From: CAWJMD01 sp963845675
Lineage (GTDB): Bacteria > Actinomycetota > Actinomycetes > Actinomycetales > CAWJMD01
Assembly: GCA_963845675.1 (NCBI GenBank)
Contig: CAWJSX010000001.1
Coordinates: 1,240,001 to 1,304,000 of the forward strand
Reading direction: 5' to 3'
DNA length: 64,000 bases
The notes beneath the pieces were generated by a model. It made no database searches, was not told where the DNA came from, and worked only from the letters and a program-made list of their open reading frames with translations. Position numbers and translations under genes: made by a program. Positions 43,887 to 53,327 of this stretch are shown here, one piece after another (positions within the stretch are counted from its first letter, which is position 1; every line of letters begins with the position of its first letter).

Positions 43887-44675
43887 TCAGGCGTGAGAGG
43901 CCTCCGGCGCGGGAGCGGCGTGCACGTGCAGCTGCGCGGCGATGTCGAGGAAGGCGTCGGACCCGCTGGCCTCCTGCTCGAGCTCGGACAGCAGGTCCAT
44001 CGAGGCGCTCTCCGCGAGGGCGGTGCGGGGGACGAGGTCGCCGAAGACCCGCACCCCCTCGGCCTCCTCGACGGCGAAGCCGCAGGCCTCGAGCAGGTCG
44101 ACCACCTGGTCGAGGTCGAACCGGCGCAGCAGGGGGTCGTTCTCTCCCCAACGACCGTCGGGGTCCCGGGACAGGTGCAGGGCCGTGCGCAGGTGTCCGG
44201 CACTGATGCGGGCCAGCACGGCGGCGTGACGCTGGGCGACGAGGAGGCTGAGCCGGCCGGTGGGCCGCAGGACGCGCCGGATCGCCGTGAGCGCCTCGGC
44301 GGGGTCGTCCACGACCTCGAGCACGCCGTGGCAGAGGACCAGGTCGACGCTCGCCGCTGACAGCAGGTCGGCCAGGTTCTCGGCGTCGCCCTGCACCCCG
44401 TGCAGTCGGTCCGCCACCCCGGCGTCGGACGCCCGCCGGGACAGGGACGCGAGGGCGTCCGGGCTGGGGTCGACGACGGTGACCCGGTGCCCGGCCTGGG
44501 CCAGCCGGACGGCCTGCCCGCCGGTGCCGCCCCCGAGGTCGAGCACGACGCGTGAGGGAGTCCTGGACGAGTCGGTGCCGAGCGGGTCCTGGTCCGCGGG
44601 CCCGCACCGCGTGAGGAGCCAGTCGACGCCGGCGGTGAGCACGCTGCCCGACCAGACGGCAGGCGGGGAGTCCAC
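43887..44675 (-). CDS. Class I SAM-dependent methyltransferase
   Basis: 262 residues. SAM-binding motif RVVLDLGGGTGGQAVRLAQAGHRVTVVDPS (near 53-82), then VQGDAENLADLLS and DLVLCHGVLEVVDDPAEALTAIRRVLRPTGRLSLLV, a Methyltransf_11 pattern. The substrate is unknown. GTG 44675 is chosen because CCGGAGG lies 5 nt before it. It sits between dnaE2 and dinB on the same strand, but a separate TAGGCT -10 lies upstream. Confidence 0.85.
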   Translation of the reverse strand: MDSPPAVWSGSVLTAGVDWLLTRCGPADQDPLGTDSSRTPSRVVLDLGGGTGGQAVRLAQAGHRVTVVDPSPDALASLSRRASDAGVADRLHGVQGDAENLADLLSAASVDLVLCHGVLEVVDDPAEALTAIRRVLRPTGRLSLLVAQRHAAVLARISAGHLRTALHLSRDPDGRWGENDPLLRRFDLDQVVDLLEACGFAVEEAEGVRVFGDLVPRTALAESASMDLLSELEQEASGSDAFLDIAAQLHVHAAPAPEASHA

Positions 44676-44724
44676 GAGAACCTCCGGCAGGACGACGAGG
44701 TGGGCGGCGGATGCCGACGTCGCC

Positions 44725-44730
44725 AGCCTA
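44725..44730 (-). promoter_or_regulatory. Possible -10 of methyltransferase-dinB
   Basis: TAGGCT about 50 nt before the GTG, in the 97-nt gap after dnaE2. It suggests the methyltransferase and dinB form a unit separate from the SOS-type operon. Confidence 0.35.
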
Positions 44731-44772
44731 GTGGGGGCGCACCGGAGGGACCCGGGTGAACGCGCGGGTCGG

Positions 44773-47700
44773 TCATCGTCCCGAGCTCCCGGGGCTGGCG
44801 TGCCACAGGCTGCGCGGTGCCTGCCGGTGGCGGCGTCGCTCCTCGGCGTCCTGCTCGGACGCCGCGGCCAGCCCGCGGGTCGACCGCACGTCGTCGCCGG
44901 CCGGCTTGACGTCGGCGTACGGCGACTGGCGGAACCCGCTGGCGTGCACCAGCACCCGCCGTCCCCGCTCCCGCTCCGCCGCCGGGACCTCCACCGGCTC
45001 CTCGTGGCGTGAGGGCTCCTGGTGGCGCCGCGGGTCGGCGGGTCGGTCCGGTGGCGGCGGGTCGCCCGGCACGTGGTCGGCGCCGGCGGCCACGGCCTGC
45101 CGGAGACCCGCCGCGGCGAGCCGTTCTGCCTCGGGCCCCTGCGCCGCCACGGCTCCACGCAGGGCGCCGTCGTCCCGGCCCGTCCCCTGGGTACGGGACG
45201 GCGCCCCGGTCCGATGCTGCGTCCCCTCACGGCTCCCGGGTCGCTCACCCGCCTCGATCTCCGCCAGCACCGCCTCCAGCCCGTGCTCGCACCACAGGTC
45301 CCACAGCACCGGAAGCTCCCAGGCACCGGTCGCGCGCAACGAGACCCCTCTCGGTCCGGTGCGCCGCAGCTCCCCGCGCACCACCAGGAGCCAGGACCCG
45401 AACACCGTCGAGGCGTACGGACCCTGGGCGTCCTCGAAGAAGGTGGCGTCGACCGGACCGGTCGAGTCGTCCAGGGTCAGGAAGACCACCCGTCGGCCGG
45501 AGCGGATGGGCGGGGTCTGGGTGGCCACCTTGACCCCTGCCACCAGCAGCTCCGACCGGCTGCGCTGCTGCCGCAGGGCACGGGAGGGGACGGCACCCAG
45601 CGCGCGCAGCAACGGCACGTAGAACTCGACGACGTGACGGCTGGCGTCGAGCCCCAGCACGTCGAGCTCGGCCCGGACGCGCTCCGCCCCGGTCATCTCG
45701 GGCAGCCCGCTGGGGACCGCCTGCTCCGGGGCGTCGCCGAGGTCGAGGGCCAGCTGGACGGTCTGCTCGGCGGCGGGCAGCACCGGCGCAGACGCCTGCG
45801 ACTGGCGGGCGGCCGCGGCCCGCAGGTCGTCGGACCCCGGTCGCGCCGCCCCCGAGGGCGACCCCTGGACCGCGGCCTCCACCCGCGCGCGGGAGCGCGA
45901 CGGCGCGACCCCGGCCTTGCGGGCAGCGCTGGCGGTGGACCGCGACCAGCGGTCGAGGTCGGCCACCTGCAGCAGCAGGTCGCGCCGGGTCACGCGGTCG
46001 CGCCGACGCACCGGCACGGACGACCCGAGCCCGTACAGGCTGTCGAACCCCCCTGCCATGACCAGCCTCTCGGCGGTGGGTCGCTTCGGGCGGGCGCGGT
46101 GCCAGAAGTCGGCCAGCGAGTGGTACGGCTGTCCGGCGACGATCCGCTCCACCTCGGCCTCGCTGATGCCCTTCACGTCGGTCAGCGACAGCCGGATGCC
46201 GTACTCCCGTCCGTCGGGGACGGCGGCGTCCAGCCGCAGGTGGGACGCGGGCCCGTCCTCGCCGTCCCTGCAGACCAGGTCGTCCGGCAGCGGCGTCGCG
46301 GGCACCACCTGCCGCGGGCCCGCGTCGGGGGCGTGCGGTCCGGCACCGACCTGGTCGAGCACGGCCGGCGGCGGCTCGTCCCAGGGCGCCACCTTCTCGA
46401 CCCGGTACACCGACGTCGAGGCGTTGACGTCGAGCCCGAGCACGGCGATGCCGAGGTTGCGGGCGTCGTCGAGGATCAGCCGCTTGGGGTACATGCCGGG
46501 GTCGTGGGTGAGCACGCCGGCCAGGAACGCCGCCGGGTGGTGCGCCTTGAGCCAGGCCGACTGGTAGGTCGGCAGCGCGAACGCGGCCGCGTGCGCCTTG
46601 CAGAAGCCGAACGACGCGAAGGCCTCGAGCACCTTCCAGATCCGCTCGACGTCCCGTGGTTCGTACCCCCTCGCGGCGGCCGCCTCGCGGAACCAGGGGC
46701 CGACCTCGGCCTGCCCGTCCTTCGACCCCATCCGGCGGCGCACCTCGTCCGCCTCGGCCAGGCCGACCCCGGTGACCACGTCGACGATGCGGATCACCTG
46801 CTCGTGGAAGACCACCACCCCTGCCGTCTCCGCCAGCACCGGCACCAGGGAGGGGTGCAGGTACTCCGGGGCGTTCCACCCGTGCCGGGCGCGCAGGAAC
46901 GGCGTGATCATGTCCGACTTCACCGGTCCGGGACGGAACAGGGAGATGTCGATGGCCAGGTCGCCGAACTCCTGCGGGGCGAACTTGCCGACCAGCTCGC
47001 GCTGGCCGGGTGACTCGATCTGGAAGCAGCCCAGCGTGCGGGTCGAGCGGATCAGCCGGTAGGTGTCCTCGTCGTCGAACGGGACGGCGTCCAGGTCGAT
47101 CCGGCCGGTGTCCCCCTCGAGGTAGGACGCGTCCTCGTCGTGGCGACCGGCACGGACCGCGTCGGCCCCGTCGACGCGGACGACCTCCTCGACGGCGTAC
47201 GCCATCGCCGACTGCATCCGGATGCCGAGCACATCGAGCTTGAGCAGGCCCAGCACCTCGACGTCGTCCTTGTCGAACTGGCTCATCGGGAAGCCCATCC
47301 AGCTGGCCTCGACCGGGGTGCGCTGCGGCAGGGAGCCGTTGCTGAGCAGCACCCCGCAGGGGTGCAGGGCGATGTGCCGAGGCAGCGCATCGAGCCGCTC
47401 GACCAGGTCGAACAGCAGGTCGAACCGCGAGGCGGTCAGGCCGCTGCGCGCCAGCTCGGGCAGCTCGGCCAGCGCCGAACGGGCGTCCCGGGCGCGGATG
47501 TGCGGGAAGGACGTGGCGATGACGTCGATCTCGGACGGCGGGAGCCCGAGGGCCGCACCCACGTCGCGGACCGCGTGCCGGATCCGGTACGTGTCCATCA
47601 TCGACACGCAGCTGACGCGGTCGCCGCCGAACCGCTCGAGGATCCACCCGTAGATGTCGGTCCGCCGGTCGGACTCGACGTCGATGTCGATGTCGGGCAG

Positions 47701-49130
47701 CTCGGCACGCAGCGGGGTGCAGAACCGCTCCATCAGCAGGCCGTGGGCCAGCGGGTCGATCCCGGAGATCCCCAGCAGGTGGTTGACCAGGCTCCCGGCC
47801 CCCGAGCCGCGGGCGGCGACCCGTACCCCGCCGTCGCGGATCAGGTCGCACACCTCGGCGACGGTGAGGAAGTACGTGGGGTACCCGAGGGTGGCGATCG
47901 TGGCCAGCTCGTCGTCGAGCCGCCGGTCGACCGCGCGCAGGTGGGCCGCCGACGCGCCCGGGTAGCGCCGGCCGATCCCCGCCTCGCAGCGGCGGCGGAG
48001 CACCGCGTCGGCCGCGGCGTGCGTCACGGCCTCGCCGCGGGTGACGAGCGACGGCTCCGGCAGGTGGACCTGGCCGATGCCGAGGTCGGCGGCCGGGTCG
48101 AGGCGGCAGCGCAGGGCGACCTCCTCGGTGCTGCGCAGCAGGTCGGTGGCCTCGCGCGCACCGAGGCCGGCCGCGGTCGCGACCCGCCGCGCGGTGGCGG
48201 ACATCTCGGCGGCACCGGCCAGGTAGCCGGCGGTCGTGGTGCGGTCGAGGTGGCGGGTGTCGAGCCGGACCAGCCGGCGTGCGGCATCGAGCACGTCGGC
48301 GGTGGCGGCCCCGTCGGGGGTGGCGTAGCGGACCGCTGCGGTGAGCACGGCCGGAACCCCCGCCTCGCGCGCGAACCCGAGCATCCGCGCGGCGTGCCCG
48401 ACGCTCCCGGCGGTGTTCTCCGGCCCGTCGTGGCAGACCACCTCGACGGCCAGCGAGCCGAGCGGCAGCAGGTCGTACCACCGGGCCAGCACCGCGCGGG
48501 CCAGGTCGGTACGGCGGGCCAGCAGCGCCCGGCCGAGCTCGGAACCCGGCCCGAGCAGCACCGTCAGCGACCCGTCACCGCCGCCGCCGAGGTACCGGAA
48601 GCGCCGGAGGCGTCGGGGGTCGCGTGCTGCGCCACCAGCTCGGCGGTGGCCACCGGCACCCCGCGCTCACCCCGCAGGTGGGTGGCCGAGACCAGACGGC
48701 ACAGCCCCGACCACCCCGGGGCGACGGCGCCGACGCCGTCGCGGGTGACGGAGGCCGAGCCGGCGGCCGGACCCCCGCCGTGTGCCAGGACGGTGACCCG
48801 AGGACGTCGCAGGTCGACCACGGCGCCGCCCCGCGCGGGGGTGCCACGGGCCAGGCTGCGGGCGGCCGCCACGGAGGGGTCGGCCCAGGCCGGCAGCCCG
48901 GTGAGCAGCCCCGACGGCTCGACGGCCAGGTCGACACCGAGCAGGGGCGCGACGCCGGCCTGGCTGCAGGCGGTGGCGAACTTGACCGCGCCGTAGAGGC
49001 CGTCCCGGTCGGTGAGAGCGAGCGCCGGCAGGCCGAGCTCGGCGGCCCGCTCCACCAGCGCTGCGGGGCTGGAGGCCCCGTACTGCAGGGAGTACCCGGA
49101 GGCGACGTGCAGGTGGGTGAAGCCGGTCAT
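44773..49130 (-). CDS. dnaE2: Error-prone DNA polymerase DnaE2 (one frameshift)
   Basis: C-family translesion polymerase. PHP domain FTHLHVASGYSLQYGASSPAALVERA (4-29), LALTDRDGLYGAVKFA. A missing base in a G run at 48615-48619 separates this from the rest; restoring it gives RLRRFRYLGGGGDGSLTVLLGP. The core has VAARGSGAGSLVNHLLGI and ELPDIDIDVESDRRTDIY (catalytic acidic residues), FCKAHAAAFALPTYQSAWLKAHHP, and the OB region VVFLTLDDSTGPVDATFFEDAQG. The tail ends LWHASPGSSGR, as in other DnaE2. At about 1452 residues it is unusually long because of a disordered segment before that tail. The ATG overlaps the HEPN stop (ATGA). Confidence 0.93.
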
Positions 49131-49573
49131 GGCGGTGGTAGCACTCCCAGGCTCTCCGCGACGATGCCGGCGAAGGTGGTGGAGTCCCGCACCAGGTCGT
49201 CCGCCTGCCGGGTGGTCACGACGTGCTCACGACCGGCCTCGATCGCCGACCGCTTGGGGGCCCCGGCCGCGAAGAAGGCGGCCCACTCCCCCAGCTCGGG
49301 GGCCACCCGTGGCAGCACCTGCCAGACGTTGAGGGCGCCGGAGGTGCGCTTCGGCCGTCCGCGCACGGCGAGCACCGCCGCGGCGGCGCGCAGCGCGGAC
49401 AGGTGCGCCGCGACGAACCGTTCACCGGCGTCGTCGCAGCGCTCCGCGAGCCGCAGGCCCTCGGCCGACCTGTCGAGCAGCTCGAGCGCAGCCGTGGGTA
49501 CCGGCGCGCCCGCCTGCGCGATCGCACGGGAGGGAGCGGGGACAGGGGGGCGGTCCAGCAGCTGGGGGCTCAT
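49127..49573 (-). CDS. SAV_6107-family HEPN-domain protein
   Basis: 148 residues. ALELLDRSAEGLRLAERCDDAGERFVAAHLSALRAAAAVLAVRG and VWQVLPRVAPELGEWAAFFAAGAPKRSAIEAG are the conserved blocks of this actinobacterial HEPN family. HEPN domains are helical and often RNases or nucleotide-binding; I do not see the usual R-x4-6-H catalytic motif clearly. Its stop overlaps the dnaE2 start (ATGA), so it is translated with the polymerase and probably serves translesion synthesis. Role unknown. Confidence 0.85.
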   Translation of the reverse strand: MSPQLLDRPPVPAPSRAIAQAGAPVPTAALELLDRSAEGLRLAERCDDAGERFVAAHLSALRAAAAVLAVRGRPKRTSGALNVWQVLPRVAPELGEWAAFFAAGAPKRSAIEAGREHVVTTRQADDLVRDSTTFAGIVAESLGVLPPP

Positions 49574-49631
49574 CGTCTCTCCTTCTCCGGCAGGGCTCTG
49601 GGGGTCTCGTCTGCGGTCTCGTCTCGTGCGG

Positions 49632-50003
49632 TCAGTCGCTGACCCGCATCAGCCGCCACGTGGGCAGGGACGGGTCGACCGTCTCCCGGCACAGGTCGTA
49701 GACGCCGGCGCCGGCCATCCGCCCGGCACTCGCCTCGACCCTCCAGACCTCCCGGTCGGCGTTCACCTCGGCCAGGCCGACACCTGCCCGGGCACCGTCC
49801 GCGACACCCGCACCGACCACGGCGCCGGACTCCCCCACGCCGTGGACGGCCAGTGCGCGGGGCCGTGCCCACCAGGCCTGGCGCTCACGCCATCGACCGA
49901 GCACCTCACGGACCACGTAGAGCCGGCCCCTCCAGAGGAACTGGGCCGGGTCGTCGGCCGGGGTGGTGCGCACCTGGACGGTGTCGTCGTACCCACGAGT
50001 CAT
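49632..50003 (-). CDS. DUF6504 family protein
   Basis: 123 residues. QFLWRGRLYVVREVLGRWRERQAWW and DREVWRVEASAGRMAGAGVYDLCRET are typical of DUF6504, a small actinobacterial family commonly encoded next to error-prone polymerases. ATG 50003 follows GGAGG. It is first in the SOS-type operon. Function unknown; it may be an accessory factor of the mutasome. Confidence 0.85.
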   Translation of the reverse strand: MTRGYDDTVQVRTTPADDPAQFLWRGRLYVVREVLGRWRERQAWWARPRALAVHGVGESGAVVGAGVADGARAGVGLAEVNADREVWRVEASAGRMAGAGVYDLCRETVDPSLPTWRLMRVSD

Positions 50004-50153
50004 CGAGCACCTCCGTTGCACCGGGCCGCCGCGCGGGTGGCCTGCTGGTCGACCCGGAACGAGGTGGCACCGGCCGGGGAGGGCGGGGTCGAGGTCGCCC
50101 TGCCCGGCCGGGTGCCTACGGTGAGGTCGCGACTCCACCACCGGTCCATCGAC

Positions 50154-50169
50154 TCGAACACCTGTTCGA
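50154..50169 (-). promoter_or_regulatory. LexA-type SOS box
   Basis: TCGAACACCTGTTCGA, a perfect match to the actinobacterial/Gram-positive consensus CGAAC-N4-GTTCG with an extra symmetric base pair on each side. It lies 10-25 nt downstream of the -10 TACAGT, over the expected start point. LexA would block the DUF6504-HEPN-dnaE2 operon until DNA damage. Confidence 0.92.
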
Positions 50170-50178
50170 ATACCTCAG

Positions 50179-50209
50179 ACTGTACACCGGTGCTCCGACA
50201 GTCCGTCAA
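50179..50209 (-). promoter_or_regulatory. Promoter of the DUF6504-HEPN-dnaE2 operon
   Basis: -35 TTGACG (50209-50204), 19-nt spacer, -10 TACAGT (50184-50179). The spacer is longer than ideal. The start would fall near 50172, giving a leader of about 170 nt; the remaining gap from 50004 to 50153 shows no gene. Confidence 0.6.
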
Positions 50210-50334
50210 GAGATCCTCCGGGCCCTCGGGCCGGCCGACTCCCTGTCCGCCTCCCACCCCAGCACCCGGGTCCGACAGCCGCGCCACCGCACATCCGTCC
50301 CGCGCGGCACGTACCGCAACCCCGGCCGGGTCAC

Positions 50335-50340
50335 TACCCT
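50335..50340 (+). promoter_or_regulatory. -10 hexamer for the second YbaK-type gene (leaderless)
   Basis: TACCCT, then CCGGAC, then the ATG at 50347. The upstream SOS box lies 166 nt away on this side and is probably not used for this gene. Confidence 0.55.
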
Positions 50341-50346
50341 CCGGAC

Positions 50347-50889
50347 ATGTCCAGCGACACGGGCACGGGCGCCACGCTCGGCGCGCCCGAGGACCCCCTC
50401 GGCTCCCACCCCGCCGTCTCGCGCGTCCGAGAGACCCTCGCCGCCCTCGGAGCCACCGGCCGGATCAGGGTGCTGCCCGACCACGCCCGCACCGCCGCCC
50501 AGGCCGCCGAGCAGCTCGGCGTCACCGTCGCGCAGATCGCCAACTCCCTCGTCTTCGCCGTCCCGGACGACAGCACCCGTGAGGGTCGTCGGCCCCTGCT
50601 GGTCCTCACCTCGGGGGCGCACCGGGTCGACACGGCCCACCTGGCCGACGTGCTGGCCGTCGAGCGTCTCGACCGCGCCGACCCCGACTTCGTCCGGGAG
50701 ACAACGGGGTTCGCCATCGGAGGGGTCGCCCCGATCGCACACACGCAGTTCCTGCAGACGCTGGTCGACGTGACCCTGGCCGCGTACGACGAGATCTGGG
50801 CTGCCGGAGGTCACCCGCGGGCCGTCTTCCCGACCCACTACGACGAGCTGCTCCGCATCACCGCGGGTCACCCGGTCGAGGTGGAGTAG
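50347..50889 (+). CDS. YbaK/aminoacyl-tRNA deacylase family protein
   Basis: 180 residues. Conserved features: RVRETLAALGATGRIRVLPDHARTAAQAAEQLGVTVAQIANSLVF (N-terminal), then LLVLTSGAHRVDTAHLADVL and TGFAIGGVAPIAHTQFLQTLVDVTL, the editing-domain loop. The Lys of YbaK (Phe-Lys-Thr) is Asn in IANSLVF, as in the ProX/PrdX-like branch, so it need not be a Cys-tRNA(Pro) deacylase. It has a leaderless start. Its last 32 bases overlap the convergent acyltransferase gene. Confidence 0.83.
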   Translation: MSSDTGTGATLGAPEDPLGSHPAVSRVRETLAALGATGRIRVLPDHARTAAQAAEQLGVTVAQIANSLVFAVPDDSTREGRRPLLVLTSGAHRVDTAHLADVLAVERLDRADPDFVRETTGFAIGGVAPIAHTQFLQTLVDVTLAAYDEIWAAGGHPRAVFPTHYDELLRITAGHPVEVE

Positions 50890-52265
50890 GCGGAGCACCG
50901 ACGTCGTCGGCTCGCGCCGGACGAGCCACCAGCAGCAGGGCGCACCCGGCGAGCAGGACGGCCAGCGCGGCTCCCGGGGTCACGGCGACGACGAGGAACG
51001 TGCGCGCCGCGCCGCCCAGCACGTCCACGCCGGTGACCGACAGCATCATCACGCCGACGACGGTCACCGCCACGCCACATCCCGCGAGCGCGTCGACCCG
51101 CCGGTCCCGTTGCGCCAGAGGTGCTCTCGACGAAGCCCGCGGGGCGTCGAACCGGCGGAGCACGGCCACGAGAGCGGCCGTCGGCAGGCACAGCAGAACC
51201 AGCCACAGGGGTCGGGTCGCCCACCAGGCCGCCGAGCCGGGGCTCGGGAGGTCGACGCCCAGCGCCAGCGCGCCCGTCACGACCAGCATCATCGCCGTGA
51301 GGTGCCACAGGAACGTGGTCATCGCCACGGCGCCGCCGGCCACGACCACCCGCCACACGGCGGGCCGGGCCAGCACCCGGGTCATCCTCCCCCGCGCCAG
51401 CACCACCAGACCGCACAGGGCAAGGCCCTGCGCCAGCAGCGCAGCCGTGGGCGGCGCCATGTTCGAGATCGCCTCTCCCGGAAGGCCTACCATGCTCACC
51501 GGGTACGGCCCGATGGTGACGCCCAGCACCAGCGCCGCGAACCCACCGGCTGCCATCCCCAGCGCCAGGCGCCGGGTGAGCAACCCGTCCCTCCAGCAGA
51601 ACCCCAGCTGGTGCAGGGCGAGCCACACGAGCGCGAAGTTGAGGGTGCCCACGAGCGTCAGGTCGAGGGTGAAGCGCACGACGTCGACGAGCAGGACCGC
51701 CGCGACCAGCGCCCAGACCGCGAGCAGGCCGTGTCGCCGGTGCCAGGCGCGCATCGCCGGGGCCAGTGCTGCGACGCCGAGGTAGATGCCGACGAACCAC
51801 AGCAGCTGCGTCGACAGACCGAGCGCCGCGACGACCAACGGGTGCTCAGCACGCAGGAGACCGGTCTCCCGGAGAGCCACGCCGGCAACGACCCAGACCG
51901 CGACGAGGACGAGGGTGGGCCGCAGCAGGCGGCCCGCGCGGGCCCGCACGAAGGCGGCGTACCGGCCGGCCGCCGTCCCGCCCACGCGGTCGGCCGACTC
52001 CAGGGAGTGCGCGTGCGCGACACCTCCGACGAGGAAGAAGAGGGGCATCACCTGCAGGACCCAGGTCAGCGGCTGGAGCCAGCGGACCTCGACCAGGGCG
52101 TTGGTCACCTGCCCGTCGGCGGTGACGACGCCCATCATCCAGTGGGCGACGACCACCACGAGCAGGGAGCCGACCCGCAGCGCGTCGACCCAGCGGTCGC
52201 GGGAGTCGGGCGTGGCCACCACGAGCGACGTCGAGACGGGTCGGGTTGGCGGGGCTGACGGTCAT
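50858..52265 (-). CDS. Acyltransferase 3 family membrane protein (probable N-terminal frameshift)
   Basis: About 468 residues and roughly ten to eleven membrane helices. The first helix carries RWVDALRVGSLLVVVVAHWMMG with the conserved Arg and His of acyltransferase-3 (OafA/NodX-type) enzymes, which O-acylate sugars or lipids. In frame the start is GTG 52222, without a ribosome-binding site. An ATG at 52265 after GGAGG, joined by one extra base near 52225, gives a better N-terminus (MTVSPANPTRLDVA). It is divergent from the CrtA-like gene across a motif-rich 330-bp gap. A role in acylating a carotenoid glycoside is possible but unproven. Confidence 0.8.
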
Positions 52266-52595
52266 CGGTCCTCCGGTCGGACGGCGGCTGCTGCACAGCG
52301 CCCGCACCGGTACCGGTGGCTCTCGACCCGGACACCCTGGGTTCCCCCCTGGAACCAGGCTGCCCGGGTGCGAGCCCCGGCACGGGGCCGCGGCGACGAC
52401 GCCGAGACCCCCCGTGGTGCAGGCACCTCCCCACCGTCGACCTGTCCGGCCTCCCTGATGACCCCGTGGGGTACTCAGGTCCGCCGTCCCGGTACTCAGC
52501 AGGTGGGGGGTGCCCACCCCATCTGTCTCGGCACGTCGACCGGTCCACCTGAGGCGTCGAGGGGCGGTTCACCCGGTCTCACCTACGCTCGCGGC
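52266..52595. promoter_or_regulatory. Motif-rich divergent control region (acyltransferase / crtA-like)
   Basis: Non-coding. It holds a perfect 14-bp palindrome CACCGGTACCGGTG (52305-52318) and an inverted repeat CCTGGGTTCC/GGAACCAGG (52336-52345 with 52351-52359). It also holds a direct repeat GGTACTCAG (52470-52478 and 52491-52499), 21 bp start to start. A TACGCT -10 lies 6 nt before the crtA-like GTG. Such density suggests binding of one or more regulators, perhaps light or stress responsive. Confidence 0.55.
52584..52589 (+). promoter_or_regulatory. -10 hexamer for the leaderless crtA-like gene
   Basis: TACGCT, then CGCGGC, then GTG 52596. There is no ribosome-binding site. Confidence 0.55.
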
Positions 52596-53303
52596 GTGGA
52601 CCGGAACGCCGACGACGTGCCCGTCGTGACGCTGCACCTGTGGCGCGTGCCGACCGCGCGGGTTCCCGCTGCCCTCGGACGCATGGCGTGGGACCACCTG
52701 CCGCTCCACGGGGGCGGCAGCACGTTCCACCGCCTGCTCGGCACGAGCCGCGCCGGTGGCTTCGGGTTGCGGGACGCCGACCTCAACCACTGGGCCGTGC
52801 TGACCTGCTGGCGAGACCGGGGGGCGGCCGGCGACTTCGACACCTCCCGGACGGTCCGGGGGTGGGACCGGCTGTCGGAGGAGAGGCTGCGACTCGTGCT
52901 GCAGCCCCTGTCGAGCCGGGGACGGTGGGGCGGTCAGGAGCCCTTCGGGCGACCGACCGCGCGTCCCGACGCCGGGGCGCCGGTCGCGGCCCTGACCCGA
53001 GCCCGACTGCGCGGCAGCCGGTCCCGGACCTTCCGCCGGGCCGTCCCGGCGGTGACACGCGACCTCGCCCGGGCGGAGGGCCTGCGGCTGGCAGTAGGCA
53101 TCGGCGAGTCGCCCGTCGGCCTGCAGGGGACGCTGAGCCTCTGGGACGACACCGAGGCGCTGACGCGCTTCGCCTACCGCGGCGAGCCCCACGTCGCGGT
53201 GGTCCGCCGCACCCCCACCGAGGACTGGTACGCCGAGGAGCTGTTCGCGCGGTTCGCGGTGCTCGACGCGGAGGGTTCGTACGAGGGCAGTTCGGTCACC
53301 TGA
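52596..53303 (+). CDS. Spheroidene monooxygenase-like protein (CrtA family)
   Basis: 235 residues. PVVTLHLWRVPTARVPAALGRMAWD (near 8-32), TFHRLLGTSRAGGFGLRDADLNHWAVLTCW, SRTVRGWDRLSEERLRLVLQPLSSRGRWGGQEPFG and GIGESPVGLQGTLSLWDD are the blocks of the CrtA/spheroidene monooxygenase family. That family inserts keto groups at C-2 of acyclic carotenoids in purple bacteria. Here it lies beside cruF, a glycosyltransferase and a second desaturase, which supports a carotenoid role; the substrate is inferred. The frame extends far upstream, but the GTG with TANNNT at 6 nt and the family start agree. Confidence 0.8.
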   Translation: MDRNADDVPVVTLHLWRVPTARVPAALGRMAWDHLPLHGGGSTFHRLLGTSRAGGFGLRDADLNHWAVLTCWRDRGAAGDFDTSRTVRGWDRLSEERLRLVLQPLSSRGRWGGQEPFGRPTARPDAGAPVAALTRARLRGSRSRTFRRAVPAVTRDLARAEGLRLAVGIGESPVGLQGTLSLWDDTEALTRFAYRGEPHVAVVRRTPTEDWYAEELFARFAVLDAEGSYEGSSVT

Positions 53304-53327
53304 GAGGGCGGCGTCGTCCCTGCGGCC

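Noticed and set aside
52223..52595. Short open frames in the acyltransferase/crtA-like gap
   Set aside because: No ribosome-binding sites, no family resemblance and Arg/Pro-rich composition; the gap is better explained as regulatory.
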